Origin: Notoacmeibacter sp.
Lineage (GTDB): Bacteria > Pseudomonadota > Alphaproteobacteria > Rhizobiales > Rhizobiaceae
Direction of reading: 5' to 3'
NCBI GenBank assembly: GCA_019912385.1
Contig: JAIOIW010000150.1
Location: 1-42,624, forward strand
Length of the DNA: 42,624 bases
The notes beneath the pieces were generated by a model. It made no database searches, was not told where the DNA came from, and saw only the letters and a program-made list of their open reading frames with translations. Made by a program: the position numbers and the translations under genes. This document shows positions 33,233 to 42,624 of this stretch, piece after piece (the first letter of the stretch is position 1; each line of letters opens with the position of its first letter).

Positions 33233-35295
33233 ACATTGTCGCGGACGATTTCATCTTCGAAGTCCCGTGCGAATATCATCGCCTCTCCCTCCCACGCCTC
33301 GAGCCGCGCCCTTGTGTGGAATGCCGTTTCGGTCGTCCACATCGACGCCGAACACTCGGTCCTGACGGTCCAGTCGCCGCGGCTCATCGTCATTGTCCAT
33401 TCGATCGCAGCGCGCGCCGACAGCGGGTCGCCGGGGTGGACAGTCCAGCGCTCTACTGTTCGGGACCCCGAGACGAGGCCATGGTCGAGATCTTCCTCCT
33501 CGCCGAAATCGTTCTCAACCACGATGGTCCTCTCGCCCCGACCGGGGCCGTCCTCGACACGCCGCTCGGAGCGCGGGGGATTCAGTTCCAGCGCATTCCA
33601 CGCCGCCGCCCCCTCCGGCGGCTCGAACCGCCACTCGCCGCCATCGGCGGAAGGGCGAACCGGCAGATCGAGCGTCCCGCCCGCAATCGCCAGTTCCCCT
33701 TTCGATGGCGCCGGCCAGATGAACGGCCAGTAAGCGGTCGAAATCGCCAGCCGCAACCGGTGGCCGGCGGGAAGGCGATAGGCGATCTGGTCGAGATCGA
33801 GGTTGGCCGCGAAATCCGCGCCGGGCACCAGCGGCTCGGGTGCTGCATGCGATTTGTGGTGTGTCAGGTTCAGCACGCCCATGGTGATCAGCGCCGAGGT
33901 GCCGTCGGGGTTGAGGTCGCACAGCCTGACCGCGATCTGGCCCTGCGGCGCGCTCGATCGGAGCCTGAGCGACACGCGCGGCGCGCCGACGATGTCGATG
34001 GCTTCGTCCGCGGCCTCGCCGTCGAAGCAGGCCGATTTCCCGTCGTCGCCGCTTTGCTCGTCCGGCAGCTCGGGACCATTAGTGAACGGAAAATACTCGC
34101 CGGCTGCCGCGCCGCAATCGGCTGGCGACTGCACGGTCACGTCGCATTCGCCCGGTGTATCGCTCAGCGTCGCATCGCCCAGATGCAGGCGATGCATCGA
34201 AATGCGCGGCGACGGCCATTCGTCTTCCGCGATCCAGCGCCCGGGCCGTTCATCGAGCCAGCGCACGGGCTTGACGGACTCCATCAGCCACATCCGCATC
34301 GCCGGATCGTCCTCGACGCCGGTATCGATGTCTTTCAGCCAGCGGTCCCACCAGCGCAGCGCCTCCTGCAGGAAGCCGATCGCCGGCTGTGGCGCGGCGA
34401 AATGCGGATATTTGTGGATCCACGGGCCGACGATGCCCTTGACCGGCGCCCCGATGTTGGAAACCAGGTGCGAGATCGTGTTGCGATAGCCGTCGTGCCA
34501 TCCCCCGATCGACAGCACCGCGGCCGTAATCGCGCCGTAGTCCTCGCACACCGAGCCACGCTTCCAGTAGGCGTCGCGGCGCTGGTGGCGGAGCCAGGCA
34601 GACAGCAGGAACAGCTGGTGTTCGAGCCGGTCCAGCCACATCTCCCGCCATTTGTCGCCCACGATCGCGGGGTCCGGCGGCCGCGACGAATAGGCGAGCA
34701 TGTTCCCAGCCCAGCCGAAATTCTCGCCGAGCTGGCACCCGCCCTTGGTGTGGATGTCGTCGGCGTACCGGTCGACGGTGGAGCACAGCGTGATGATCGC
34801 CTTCAGCGATGGCGGGCGAAGCGCAGCCACCTGAAGCGAATTGAACCCGCCCCAGGAAATCCCCATCATCCCGGCCTTGCCGGTCGACCACGGCTGCTCC
34901 GCCGCCCACGCCAGGACGTCCAGCGCGTCCTGCCATTCCTGGTCGGCATATTCGTCGTCCATCAGGCCTTGCGAGTCGCCGTTGCCGCGCATGTCGGTGC
35001 GGATGCAGGCATAGCCGTGCCCGGCAAGATAGGGATGGGTGAGGCAATCGCGCGCGGTCGTGCCGTCGCGCTTGCGATAGGGCAGGTGCTCCAGGATCAC
35101 GGGGACGGGATTTTCGGCCGCGTCGCCGGGCAGCCAGATGCGCGCTGAAAGCCGGCAACCGTCGGACATGGTGATCCCGACATCCGGCCATTCGACCACG
35201 CGGCGCGGAAAATCTGTCCTGGTGGTGATCGCCCCTGCCACGCCATACGCCCCGACAAATCCGTTCGCGGCAATTTCGCCGCCCCCGGTCGGCAA
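33229..35295 (-). CDS. CocE/NonD-family hydrolase (cocaine esterase-like)
   Basis: A 688-residue serine hydrolase of the X-Pro dipeptidyl-peptidase/cocaine esterase family. The alpha/beta core has S147 in [11 protein letters not shown], the acid in [11 protein letters not shown] and the histidine in [10 protein letters not shown]. The C-terminal jelly-roll domain (about residues 385-688) starts around [12 protein letters not shown]. No signal peptide is visible. The start is uncertain: TTG at 35295, or GTG at 35241, which is closer to recognisable homology ([15 protein letters not shown]). It lies 161 bases upstream of the ABC receptor gene on the same strand. It may split esters or amides of amines imported by that system; this is inference. 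Confidence 0.87.
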   Translation of the reverse strand: MPTGGGEIAANGFVGAYGVAGAITTRTDFPRRVVEWPDVGITMSDGCRLSARIWLPGDAAENPVPVILEHLPYRKRDGTTARDCLTHPYLAGHGYACIRTDMRGNGDSQGLMDDEYADQEWQDALDVLAWAAEQPWSTGKAGMMGISWGGFNSLQVAALRPPSLKAIITLCSTVDRYADDIHTKGGCQLGENFGWAGNMLAYSSRPPDPAIVGDKWREMWLDRLEHQLFLLSAWLRHQRRDAYWKRGSVCEDYGAITAAVLSIGGWHDGYRNTISHLVSNIGAPVKGIVGPWIHKYPHFAAPQPAIGFLQEALRWWDRWLKDIDTGVEDDPAMRMWLMESVKPVRWLDERPGRWIAEDEWPSPRISMHRLHLGDATLSDTPGECDVTVQSPADCGAAAGEYFPFTNGPELPDEQSGDDGKSACFDGEAADEAIDIVGAPRVSLRLRSSAPQGQIAVRLCDLNPDGTSALITMGVLNLTHHKSHAAPEPLVPGADFAANLDLDQIAYRLPAGHRLRLAISTAYWPFIWPAPSKGELAIAGGTLDLPVRPSADGGEWRFEPPEGAAAWNALELNPPRSERRVEDGPGRGERTIVVENDFGEEEDLDHGLVSGSRTVERWTVHPGDPLSARAAIEWTMTMSRGDWTVRTECSASMWTTETAFHTRARLEAWEGEAMIFARDFEDEIVRDNV

Positions 35296-35306
35296 GGCAA
35301 GGGCCA

Positions 35307-35326
35307 GTCCGGTTCTTCTGCCGGAC
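35307..35326. other. Small inverted repeat upstream of the CocE-type gene
   Basis: GTCCGG (35307-35312) pairs with CCGGAC (35321-35326) around TTCTTCTG. It lies 12 bases before the TTG start of the CocE-type gene and could be a leader hairpin or operator. Evidence is weak. Confidence 0.3.
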
Positions 35327-35408
35327 CAGCGTTGAATTCCATCGAAATAGGGTATTGTTAAAGCCGGTACCGTATAAGACAGGCGCCTTCAATCCGGGAA
35401 CAGCATCC

Positions 35409-35858
35409 ATGCCCAAGACCGTATTCGTCCTCAACGGCCCCAACCTCAACCTGCTCGGCAAGCGCCAGCCGGAGATCTACGGTCATGAGACGCTGGCCGA
35501 TGTCGAGGCGCAGTGCCTCGCCACGGCGAAGGTCAACGGGCTTGCCATCCGGTTCCACCAGTCCAATGCCGAGTTCCAGATCATCGACTGGATTCATGAA
35601 GCCCGTGAAACCGCCGCGGGCATCATCATCAACCCCGCGGCCTTCACCCACACTTCGGTCGCCATACTCGATGCGCTGAACGCCTTCGAAGGCCCGGTGC
35701 TCGAGGTGCATATCTCCAACGTCCACAAGCGCGAGGCGTTCCGCCATCATTCCTATGTCTCGCTGCGCGCCGACGGCGTGATCGCCGGTTTCGGCGTCCA
35801 GGGCTATACGTTGGCACTGCAACGCATGGCGGACCTCCTCGCGGCGACGCAGGGCTGA
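35409..35858 (+). CDS. aroQ: Type II 3-dehydroquinate dehydratase
   Basis: A 149-residue enzyme converting 3-dehydroquinate to 3-dehydroshikimate in the shikimate pathway. The signature [17 protein letters not shown] (residues 8-24) contains the active-site Arg and Tyr, and [13 protein letters not shown] and [13 protein letters not shown] follow. VEVHISN-type block reads [18 protein letters not shown], with the catalytic histidine. The ATG at 35409 begins homology, though the frame opens at 35355. A TATAAG at 35373 may be its -10. It stands alone: the accB-accC genes that usually follow aroQ in related bacteria are absent, so it may be a second copy or a quinate-pathway paralogue. Confidence 0.93.
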   Translation: MPKTVFVLNGPNLNLLGKRQPEIYGHETLADVEAQCLATAKVNGLAIRFHQSNAEFQIIDWIHEARETAAGIIINPAAFTHTSVAILDALNAFEGPVLEVHISNVHKREAFRHHSYVSLRADGVIAGFGVQGYTLALQRMADLLAATQG

Positions 35859-35920
35859 ACACGACGCACCCTCCGGAAGAATATTTCGGCGGGAATGATG
35901 GCCGTCAGGCATGGCGGATG

Positions 35921-35948
35921 TTGACGGCGGGGGGCCTGTCCGTATAGT
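35921..35948 (+). promoter_or_regulatory. Sigma-70 promoter of the tRNA-Leu gene
   Basis: TTGACG (35921-35926) and TATAGT (35943-35948) are 16 bases apart and end 35 bases before the mature tRNA. This is the best consensus match I found in the window. Confidence 0.75.
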
Positions 35949-35983
35949 CCGCTGCCATGCGCGCGACGCTTTGGCGCCGGCGT

Positions 35984-36068
35984 GCCCCTGTGGCGGAATT
36001 GGTAGACGCGCTCGACTCAAAATCGAGTTCCGCAAGGAGTGCTGGTTCGAGTCCGGCCAGGGGCACCA
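35984..36068 (+). tRNA. tRNA-Leu(CAA)
   Basis: An 85-base tRNA with encoded CCA. The acceptor GCCCCTG (35984-35990) pairs with CAGGGGC (36058-36064), followed by discriminator A and CCA. The D-arm has GGAATTGGTAGACGC. The anticodon stem CTCGA/TCGAG encloses CTCAAAA, giving anticodon CAA (reads UUG). A long variable arm is typical of a class II tRNA, and GGTTCGAGTCC is the T-arm. Confidence 0.95.
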
Positions 36069-36099
36069 ATCTTTCTGACAACCGGCAGAAACGATCCGT

Positions 36100-37383
36100 C
36101 TATCGCCGCCGGATAATGCCGCGCATGCGGTCGCGAATGCGTCGGGCGAAATCGCGCGTCTCGCGGTAGAGGTGAAGCTGCTTGGCCGTCTGGCGGGCGG
36201 CCTGATCGGCATCCGGCGCAAGCCCGACAACGAGCGTTCCGAAGCGGCGGCGTTCGGTCCACAACCGTTCCATGACGCCATGACCCGGCGCGGCGCAGGA
36301 ATCGGTGGCGATGATATTGGGATCATCGAGATGATTGTGCGTAAGCTCGATCATCAGCAGCGTGCCCGGTGAAAAGGCAGCCAGCGTTTCGTCGTAGGCG
36401 GTCTTCCAGGTGTGCGCGACACCGTTTTCGATCAGGACGATCACCGCGGCGATCACATTGCCGTCCAGCTTCAGCATGTGGATGCGCACCATGTCGCGCT
36501 CGCCAAGCCGGTGAAGCGCCTCGCGGGCGAAGGCCGCCTGGAACCGGTCGGAAGCCATCGCGGTGCGCTCGCGGCCCTTCCAGCCCATCAGCTCGAGCGT
36601 CAGGAAGGCCTCGCAACCCACCCTGACCTCGTCGGGGTGGCGGGCGACCTGATATTCCAGCACGCCCTTGTCCCCGAGCCGCCGCTTGAGCCGGCCGTAA
36701 TCCCGGAAATGGTGCGCGCTCAGTGATCGGCGCAGATATTCCTCGCCCTCCAGGTCGCTTTGCAGGAACGCCCGTTCGGCGACATTCGCGGTCAGGACGG
36801 CCAGGTTGCGGCCCATCGCCGCGGCGCGCACGACCGAGGCCGCCGGCCCGTCCAGCAGCATGTCTGGCAGGACGAGAACCTTCGGCAGGTTGAGCGCCGG
36901 CCTGGTCACCATGTTCAGGAAATCCTCGACGGTTCCAACGGGATCGTCGCGGTCGATCAACGGCGTTCCGAGCGGGCCGTAGTGGCTCGACCAGGAACGG
37001 ATGATCGTCGGCCCGATGCCCAGCCCCGGCCGTTCGATGGAATAGGGCAACAGGAAGCGCAACCGGCTGCGTATCTCGTCCTCGTCGCGAATGACGGCCA
37101 GGAACACCTCGCGATCCTCCAGCCGCGGCATCGCCGGCGCGAGGAAGCGCGGGTTGAAAAAGACATTGGATTCGATCGTGCGGGCGGCGAGATGGTCGAG
37201 TTCCTCGACCAAGTCGAAACCGGCCGAAGCGGCATAGATCGAAAGCTTGCGCGGCGTACCGGGCAGGCCGGTCCCCCGGGCTTCGCTGAGCTCGTGGCGC
37301 GGCTCTGCCATCCCGGCAAGCCCGGCGATCATCGGCGCCGAGGCGCTGCCACTCAGTTCCTCGACCAGCGGGACGGCGACCAT
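36100..37383 (-). CDS. GNAT-like (Acetyltransf_6/CelD-type) acyltransferase
   Basis: A 427-residue protein of the large GNAT group found with polysaccharide genes. FDLVEELDHLAARTIESNVFF (start of the fold, here FDLVEELDHL then ESNVFFNPRF) is near residues 55-75. The acetyltransferase core is about 270-400, with EVRVGCEAFLTLELMGWKGR, DGNVIAAVIVLIENGVAHTW and KTAYDETLAAFSPGTLLM. The ATG at 37383 overlaps the flippase stop as TGATG with GGAGG before it; the frame open to 37779 is antisense-like sequence inside the flippase gene. It probably acylates a surface polysaccharide or its precursor, exported by the partner flippase. Confidence 0.85.
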   Translation of the reverse strand: MVAVPLVEELSGSASAPMIAGLAGMAEPRHELSEARGTGLPGTPRKLSIYAASAGFDLVEELDHLAARTIESNVFFNPRFLAPAMPRLEDREVFLAVIRDEDEIRSRLRFLLPYSIERPGLGIGPTIIRSWSSHYGPLGTPLIDRDDPVGTVEDFLNMVTRPALNLPKVLVLPDMLLDGPAASVVRAAAMGRNLAVLTANVAERAFLQSDLEGEEYLRRSLSAHHFRDYGRLKRRLGDKGVLEYQVARHPDEVRVGCEAFLTLELMGWKGRERTAMASDRFQAAFAREALHRLGERDMVRIHMLKLDGNVIAAVIVLIENGVAHTWKTAYDETLAAFSPGTLLMIELTHNHLDDPNIIATDSCAAPGHGVMERLWTERRRFGTLVVGLAPDADQAARQTAKQLHLYRETRDFARRIRDRMRGIIRRR

Positions 37384-38795
37384 CAGACCTCCCTCCCCTG
37401 ATTGCGTGCGGGCACCAGCGCGAGCATCAGGATTCCATGCCGCTTCCAGACAGTGAAGGCCAGTGCGCCGGCTTCCAGGATCATCGCCAGCGCGGTGGCC
37501 ATGGCCGCGCCCCAAAGCCCGTACAGCGGGATCAGGACGACGTTGAGTGTGATATTGAAAGTCAGCGCGCCACCGTAGACGGCGGCGCAGACATTCTGGT
37601 TGCCCGACATCGTCAGCAGGCTTTCCGCCGGACCGACCGCAGCCCTGGCGACGACACCGGCCAGAAGGACGTAGAGCAGCGGATAGCCCTCGACGAACTC
37701 GGCGCCGAAGAGCGACAGCATGAACCGTCCGATCACGAGCACGACAACAGCCAGCAGCAGCGACGGCCAGAAGGTCCACGACACGGTTTCGCGGGCGAAT
37801 GCGGCGAGCCTTGAATGATCCGGATCATTGGCCAGCGCCGCGTAGCGCTGGGCCACGCCGGCCTTGACCGCGAAGTAGACGAAATGGACGAGCGCGAGCG
37901 TCTTGACCGCCGCGAAATAGATGGCCACGTCGTGGGGCGCCATGAAGCGGCCAACCATCAGCACGTCCGCGTTGGTCAGCAGGAAGAAGAAGCTCTCGAC
38001 GAGGAAGATCGGCAGCGAGACCGAAAGCCATTCGCGAAAGTGATACCTGCGCGGACCGCGCGTCGCCTTGTGCTCCATCCAGCTGGTGACCGCAACCAGC
38101 TGGCCGATGGTTGTCAGGTAGGTGGCGGCGATTGCGGCGATGATCGCGGTTTTCGCGTCCGCCGGATAACCCGCGGCAAGAGCCGCGCCCATGAAGGCCA
38201 GGATCAGCACCGGACGGATCAGGTAGATCGGCGAAAGCGCCGACAGGGCCCAGGCATTGGCCCGCGATATGCCCTGCAGCGCGTCGGAAAGCGCGATCAT
38301 CGGCAGGCAGACGAAGCCGAGATAGAACGGCACGACATAGTAGTTTTCGACGACATCGGACAGGAACCAGACGCCGGCGATGCCCAGCCCCGCCACGGCG
38401 GAGGAGGCAACGATCGCGACCAGCCTGCTGGCGAGCAGCACGCCGCGCAGGCTGTCCAGGTCCTTTCGTGCCGTGTATTCGGGGATGTAGCGGATGATCG
38501 AGGTGTGAAACCCGAAGCACGACAGGTTGCCGACGATGACCATGGTCACCCAGACGAGAACGAAAATGCCGTATTCGAAACTGCCCATCCAGCGGGCAAG
38601 CAATACTTGCGAAACGAAGGCGATGACCGCGGAGACGATACGGATTGTGAAGGCGACGAGGGAAACCCGTCCCGCCTGGCTCCGCTCGTCGGCCGAAAAC
38701 AGCACGGCATCGACGCGATCGAGCAGCGGCTTTGCCATCACGGCTAGCCGCCCGGGCAATATTCGCTCGGCCGTTATTGCAGCGGAAAACCGCAC
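37383..38795 (-). CDS. Polysaccharide flippase (MATE/MOP superfamily, Wzx-like)
   Basis: A 470-residue inner-membrane protein with about 12-14 helices. The N-terminal part AFTIRIVSAVIAFVSQVLLA-RW is typical of oligosaccharide flippases. Later blocks are FFLLTNADVLMVGRFMAPHD and AAVYGGALTFNITLNVVLIP. Start is GTG at 38795 with GGAG 8 bases upstream, or ATG at 38738 (MAKPLLDRVD) with no clear ribosome site. The gene is translationally coupled to the acyltransferase. No glycosyltransferase genes adjoin, so the two form an isolated export/modification pair. Confidence 0.88.
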   Translation of the reverse strand: MRFSAAITAERILPGRLAVMAKPLLDRVDAVLFSADERSQAGRVSLVAFTIRIVSAVIAFVSQVLLARWMGSFEYGIFVLVWVTMVIVGNLSCFGFHTSIIRYIPEYTARKDLDSLRGVLLASRLVAIVASSAVAGLGIAGVWFLSDVVENYYVVPFYLGFVCLPMIALSDALQGISRANAWALSALSPIYLIRPVLILAFMGAALAAGYPADAKTAIIAAIAATYLTTIGQLVAVTSWMEHKATRGPRRYHFREWLSVSLPIFLVESFFFLLTNADVLMVGRFMAPHDVAIYFAAVKTLALVHFVYFAVKAGVAQRYAALANDPDHSRLAAFARETVSWTFWPSLLLAVVVLVIGRFMLSLFGAEFVEGYPLLYVLLAGVVARAAVGPAESLLTMSGNQNVCAAVYGGALTFNITLNVVLIPLYGLWGAAMATALAMILEAGALAFTVWKRHGILMLALVPARNQGREV

Positions 38796-38880
38796 GCACT
38801 AGTCTCCGGTTTCATTTTCACCGCCCCGTTTATAGGCGACAGTCTTTAAGAAACGGTTTGGCTTTGCAGGCGGCTTCCCC

Positions 38881-39129
38881 TTGGTCACGATCCGCGAAGA
38901 TGAAAGGCAGCGCATGATGCAGGCCCGCTCCATCGGGCCGCGCATGGTCGCTTACCTGGAAGAGATCGGGATTTCCCGGCTGTCGGAATTGCGTGGCGCC
39001 GATCCCGGCGAACTGGCGATGAGAATCAATATCGCGCTGGGGAAACGGCACATCAACCGCATGGGCGTCGAAGCGTTGGCCAACCTTGTCGCGCTGGCCG
39101 ACCGCGAAGCCGCGGAGCGCGGCGAATGA
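38881..39129 (+). CDS. Small helix-hairpin-helix protein (TfoX C-terminal-like)
   Basis: An 82-residue cytoplasmic protein, 71 if it starts at ATG 38914. ARSIGPRMVAYLEEIGISRL contains the helix-hairpin-helix pattern (S-I-G-P-R), followed by LRGADPGELAMRINI. This matches the short HhH proteins annotated as TfoX C-terminal or pathogenicity-locus (Cdd1) family. TTG at 38881 is the longest start; neither start has a strong ribosome site. It overlaps the MFS gene by four bases (ATGA), so they are co-expressed. DNA binding is plausible but not shown. Confidence 0.75.
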   Translation: MVTIREDERQRMMQARSIGPRMVAYLEEIGISRLSELRGADPGELAMRINIALGKRHINRMGVEALANLVALADREAAERGE

Positions 39130-40346
39130 CCGAGCATGCGGCAGCCCGGCCTGCGCCCCTGCAAAACCGCAGCCTGCCCGTCGCGATCGGCCTCGGCGTC
39201 ACGACGACGATCAGCTACGGCACGCTTTACTATGCGTTCGGCGTGGTGGCGCCCGAAATGTCGCGCGACACCGGCCTGTCGCTGACGATCGTCTATGGCC
39301 TGTTTTCCGCCTCCCTGTTCGGCGCGGCGCTGGTCGCTCCGTTCACCGGCAGGGCATTCGACCGGTACGGTCCGGCCCGGATGATGGCGCTCGGATCGGT
39401 GGTCAGCGCCGCATTGCTCTTTCTGCTTTCCGCCCTCTCCGGCCCCATCGCCTTTGCCGCGCTGCTTGTCGCAGCGCAGATGGCGGCAACAATGGTGCTC
39501 TACGAGGCCGCCTTTGCCACCGTAGCCCACCAGGTCGCGGGCCGGGCGCGGCGGACGGTCACGATCATCACCCTCATCGCCGGCTTCTCCTCGACCATCT
39601 TCTGGCCGTTGACCGTCTGGCTTGGCCAGTCGATGAGCTGGCGGGAAATCTACGCGCTGTTTGCGCTGCTGCATGTCGTCGTCAACTTTCCGCTCCACTT
39701 GTGGCTGAGCGGCACCGCGGTCGGGAAAAGGCGGAAGGTGTCGGCACCGGCCACCGAAACGGTCGAGGCGGCGATCGGTACCGGCGGTCCGAGGCGGCAG
39801 GCCTTTTTCCTGATGATGGCGGCGTTCGGGGGCCTCGCCTTCACCATCGGGGCCGTACACCTGCACCTGATCGGTCTTCTCGGCGAGATCGGCCTCGCCG
39901 CCTCCGCGCCGCTGATCGGTTCGCTAATCGGCCCGGCGCAGGTTTTCGGCCGGGTCATCGACTTCTTTTCGGGAAGCCGCGTACCGGTGATCAGGATATT
40001 GCTGTTTTCGACGCTGACGCTGCCCGCAGCCCTCGTCCTGCTGGCAGCGGGGCCGGCGGTGCTGCCGGTCGCCGCCGCAGCCGCGATCGTGTTCGGGCTC
40101 GGTCAGGGTGTGACCTTCATCGCGCGCGGCGTCCTGCCGCTCGAACTGTTCGGCTCGAAGGGATACGGTGCCCTGATCGGCAAGTTCAATGCGATTTCGC
40201 TGGTTGCCATGGCGACTGCGCCCGTTGTGGCCGCAGCCGTTCGCGAGGCCTATGGCGCCCGCGCGACCATGCTTGTCGTGGCCGCAGTGTCCGCGGCCGC
40301 GGCGCTGAGCGCGCTGCGGCTCAATTCCCTGCTCAAGAGATTGTAG
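39126..40346 (+). CDS. Major facilitator superfamily transporter
   Basis: A 406-residue protein with about 12 membrane helices. Motif A between helices 2 and 3 is GRAFDRYGPARMM. SYGTLYYAFGVVAPEMSRDT on helix 1 recalls the oxalate/formate or monocarboxylate-type MFS antiporters. The second half begins near QAFFLMMAAFGGLAFTIGAV. It starts inside the helix-hairpin-helix gene stop and converges on secA, with only 15 bases between stops. Substrate is unknown. Confidence 0.9.
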   Translation: MTEHAAARPAPLQNRSLPVAIGLGVTTTISYGTLYYAFGVVAPEMSRDTGLSLTIVYGLFSASLFGAALVAPFTGRAFDRYGPARMMALGSVVSAALLFLLSALSGPIAFAALLVAAQMAATMVLYEAAFATVAHQVAGRARRTVTIITLIAGFSSTIFWPLTVWLGQSMSWREIYALFALLHVVVNFPLHLWLSGTAVGKRRKVSAPATETVEAAIGTGGPRRQAFFLMMAAFGGLAFTIGAVHLHLIGLLGEIGLAASAPLIGSLIGPAQVFGRVIDFFSGSRVPVIRILLFSTLTLPAALVLLAAGPAVLPVAAAAAIVFGLGQGVTFIARGVLPLELFGSKGYGALIGKFNAISLVAMATAPVVAAAVREAYGARATMLVVAAVSAAAALSALRLNSLLKRL

Positions 40347-40361
40347 CGGGACTGCTGCTTG

Positions 40362-42624
40362 TCAGACGAAGGCGCCGTGGCAATGCTTGAATTTCTTGCC
40401 GGAACCGCACGGGCAGGCTTCGTTGCGCCCGACCTTGCCCCAGCTTGACGGATCTTCCGGGTTCCGGTCCTCTGCCGCCACCGTACGGCTCGCCGTCATC
40501 GGGGCCAGCTCGCCGTCGGCGCCGAAATCGTCTTCACCGCTGGTCAGGTCCATGTGGTGCCCCTCGCCCTCGATCATATCGGGCGGCGGGGTGGCTGCCG
40601 CTTCGCGCACCACCTCCACGCGCATCAGCTGGGCGGTGACGGCCTGGCGCAGATTGGCCAGCATCGCCTGGAACAGCTCGAACGCCTCGCCCTTGTATTC
40701 CTGCAGCGGGTCGCGCTGGCCGTAGCCGCGGAACCCGATCACCGAGCGCAGATGGTCGAGATTGACCAGATGCTCGCGCCACAGATGATCCAGCGTCTGC
40801 AGCATGATCGACTTCTCGACATAGGTCTGCAGTTCCGCTCCGTACTTGTCCAGCCTCTCGGCCGCGGCCTTGTTGGCGGCCTCGGTCAGCCGCTCGCGGA
40901 TGTCGTCCTCGGCGATGCCTTCTTCCTTGATCCACTCTTCGACCGGCAGGTCGAGGTTCAGGCTGGCCCGAATGCCCTCCTTGAGTCCGGCAATGTCCCA
41001 TTGGTCGGCATAGGCCTTTTCGGGGATATGCTTCTCGACGAGGTCATCGATCACGTCGGCGCGCATTTCCGCGACCGTTTCGGAAAGATTGACGCCGTCC
41101 ATCAGTTCCAGCCGTTGCTCAAACACGACCTTGCGCTGGTCGTTCATGACGTCATCGAATTTCAGCAGGTTCTTGCGGATGTCGAAGTTGCGTGCCTCGA
41201 CCTTCTTCTGCGCCTTCTCCAGTGCCTTGTTGATCCAGGGATGGATGATCGCCTCGTCCTCTTTCAGGCCGAGTTTCCTGAGCATGCCATCCATGCGGTC
41301 GGACCCGAAGATGCGCATCAGGTCGTCCTGCAGGGAGAGGTAGAACTTGGAGCGTCCGGGATCGCCCTGACGCCCCGAGCGGCCGCGCAGCTGGTTGTCG
41401 ATGCGGCGGCTTTCATGGCGCTCGGTGGCGAGCACGTAGAGCCCGCCCGCTTCCAGCGCCTTCGCCTTGAGGCGCTCGATATCGGCGCGGATTTCCGCCA
41501 CCTTCGCCGTCCGTTCCGGGCCTTCTGGCATGTCGGCAAGCTCGTTCTGGACGCGCATGTCGAAATTGCCGCCGAGCTGGATGTCGGTGCCGCGGCCGGC
41601 CATGTTCGTGGCGATGGTGATCGCACCGGGCACGCCGGCCTGGGCGACGATGGCGGCCTCGCGTTCGTGGTGGCGCGCATTGAGCACTTCGAAATTCGAA
41701 ACGCCCTCGTTGCGCAGCCGGTCGGCCAGATATTCGGACTTGTCGATCGATGTCGTGCCGACGAGGATCGGCTGGCCCTTTTCGTGGGCGGCGCGGATCT
41801 CGGCCACGATGGCGCGGTATTTCTCCTCCGCCGTGCGATAGACCTCGTCGTCCTCGTCGAGGCGCAGAACCGGCAGGTTGGTCGGGATCTCCAGCACATC
41901 GAGATTGTAGATGTTGCCGAACTCCTCCGCCTCGGTCGAAGCCGTGCCGGTCATGCCGGCGAGCTTTTCGTACATGCGGAAATAGTTCTGGAACGTCACC
42001 GACGCGAGCGTCTGGTTTTCCGGCTGGATCTGGACCTGCTCCTTGGCTTCCAGCGCCTGGTGGAGTCCCTCCGAATAACGCCTGCCGGGCATCTGGCGGC
42101 CGGTGAACTCGTCGATGATGACGATTTCGCCGTTGGCAACGATGTAGTCCTTGTCGCGCTGAAACAGCTTGTGTGCGCGCAGCGCGTTGTTGACGTGATG
42201 GACGATCGCGACGTTCTCCACGTCATAGAGCCCTTCACCCTTCAACATGCCCGCTGCTTCCAGCATGCGCTCCAGTTTCTCGGTGCCTTCCTCGGTGAAG
42301 GTCGCGGTCTTCTGCTTCTCGTCGATCTCGTAGTCGCTTTCGGCAAGCCCCGGGATGAAGCCGTCGATCTGCATGTAGAGGTCGGACTTGTCGTCGAGCG
42401 GCCCGGAAATGATCAGCGGCGTGCGCGCCTCGTCGATCAGGATGGAATCCACCTCGTCGATGATGGCGAAGTGCAGGGGGCGCTGGACGCGCTCCTCCAG
42501 GCGGAACGCCATGTTGTCGCGCAGATAGTCGAAGCCGAATTCGTTGTTGGTGCCATAGGTGATGTCGGCGGCGTAGGCAGCCTGCTTCTCCTCATGCGGC
42601 ATCTGTGAAAGATTGACGCCGACG
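40362..42624 (-). CDS. secA: Protein translocase ATPase SecA, 5' end missing
   Basis: The ATPase motor of the Sec pathway, pushing unfolded proteins through SecYEG. 753 residues are visible, and the reading frame continues past the right edge. Compared with about 900 residues, roughly 150 N-terminal residues with Walker A are missing. Visible parts are [17 protein letters not shown], Walker [46 protein letters not shown] and [12 protein letters not shown], then the helical wing and scaffold. The SEC-C zinc motif [14 protein letters not shown] ends the protein, binding zinc and SecB. Confidence 0.97.
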   Translation of the reverse strand, partial: VGVNLSQMPHEEKQAAYAADITYGTNNEFGFDYLRDNMAFRLEERVQRPLHFAIIDEVDSILIDEARTPLIISGPLDDKSDLYMQIDGFIPGLAESDYEIDEKQKTATFTEEGTEKLERMLEAAGMLKGEGLYDVENVAIVHHVNNALRAHKLFQRDKDYIVANGEIVIIDEFTGRQMPGRRYSEGLHQALEAKEQVQIQPENQTLASVTFQNYFRMYEKLAGMTGTASTEAEEFGNIYNLDVLEIPTNLPVLRLDEDDEVYRTAEEKYRAIVAEIRAAHEKGQPILVGTTSIDKSEYLADRLRNEGVSNFEVLNARHHEREAAIVAQAGVPGAITIATNMAGRGTDIQLGGNFDMRVQNELADMPEGPERTAKVAEIRADIERLKAKALEAGGLYVLATERHESRRIDNQLRGRSGRQGDPGRSKFYLSLQDDLMRIFGSDRMDGMLRKLGLKEDEAIIHPWINKALEKAQKKVEARNFDIRKNLLKFDDVMNDQRKVVFEQRLELMDGVNLSETVAEMRADVIDDLVEKHIPEKAYADQWDIAGLKEGIRASLNLDLPVEEWIKEEGIAEDDIRERLTEAANKAAAERLDKYGAELQTYVEKSIMLQTLDHLWREHLVNLDHLRSVIGFRGYGQRDPLQEYKGEAFELFQAMLANLRQAVTAQLMRVEVVREAAATPPPDMIEGEGHHMDLTSGEDDFGADGELAPMTASRTVAAEDRNPEDPSSWGKVGRNEACPCGSGKKFKHCHGAFV

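Noticed and set aside
35984-36068. Integration site (att) at the tRNA-Leu 3' end
   Set aside because: No integrase gene and no repeat of the tRNA 3' end seen in the flanking sequence.
40554-42608. A 684-codon + strand frame opposite secA
   Set aside because: Antisense shadow of a conserved essential gene.
1-42624. CRISPR arrays, insertion sequences, prophage or integron
   Set aside because: I found no regularly spaced repeats, transposase or integrase motifs; only short palindromic repeats.

Overview
This is a GC-rich window (roughly mid-60% GC by eye) from an alphaproteobacterium, most likely in the Hyphomicrobiales/Rhizobiales. The grounds are codon usage, TRAP-TAXI and Dpp-type transport, rhizobial-style intergenic palindromes at 18816-18927, and a SecA ending in a SEC-C zinc motif. 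It looks chromosomal: secA, aroQ and a tRNA-Leu gene are present. I see no insertion sequence, phage gene or CRISPR array, and no gene-free stretch above 300 bases.

Layout. (1) 1-5100 is a purine/ureide catabolic block. An xdhA fragment and uraH run leftwards; puuE-uraD (fused), an allE-like cupin gene, allA and a deaminase run rightwards with overlapping ends. (2) 5100-10000 holds an arylamine N-acetyltransferase, a LysR regulator, a DUF442 phosphatase-like protein, a cupin, a thiolase and a DUF6629 membrane protein. (3) 10100-18815 is a TRAP-TAXI uptake system, a universal stress protein, a class III aminotransferase, a BKACE enzyme and a class I aminotransferase, with a divergent LysR gene and two matching dyads between them. 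This reads as an uncharacterised amine or amino-acid catabolic operon. (4) 18985-27053 is a carnitine module: a CdhR-like regulator, then BKACE (CdhC), carnitine dehydrogenase (CdhA), acyl-CoA dehydrogenase, ADP-forming acyl-CoA ligase, a close CaiD relative and an HSL-type esterase. (5) 27069-35295 is a Dpp-type ABC transporter with an NPP-like phosphodiesterase and a CocE-type esterase. Its promoter carries two tandem copies of a BetI-like operator. (6) 35409-42624 is mostly housekeeping: aroQ, tRNA-Leu(CAA), a GNAT/flippase pair, a helix-hairpin-helix protein, an MFS transporter and partial secA.

How the genes may work together. The carnitine module could take gamma-butyrobetaine or crotonobetaine through CoA esters to carnitine, oxidise it to 3-dehydrocarnitine and cleave that with acetyl-CoA to betainyl-CoA and acetoacetate. 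It has no CaiB, CaiC or CdhB-type thioesterase; an ADP-forming ligase sits there instead. The neighbouring ABC/phosphodiesterase/esterase operon has BetI-like sites, so 20-35 kb may be one quaternary-ammonium island. Region 3 contains a second BKACE paralogue beside a transaminase, which suggests a beta-amino acid (or a compound giving a beta-keto acid) as its substrate. Functions are inferred from motifs and from families recalled without a database search.
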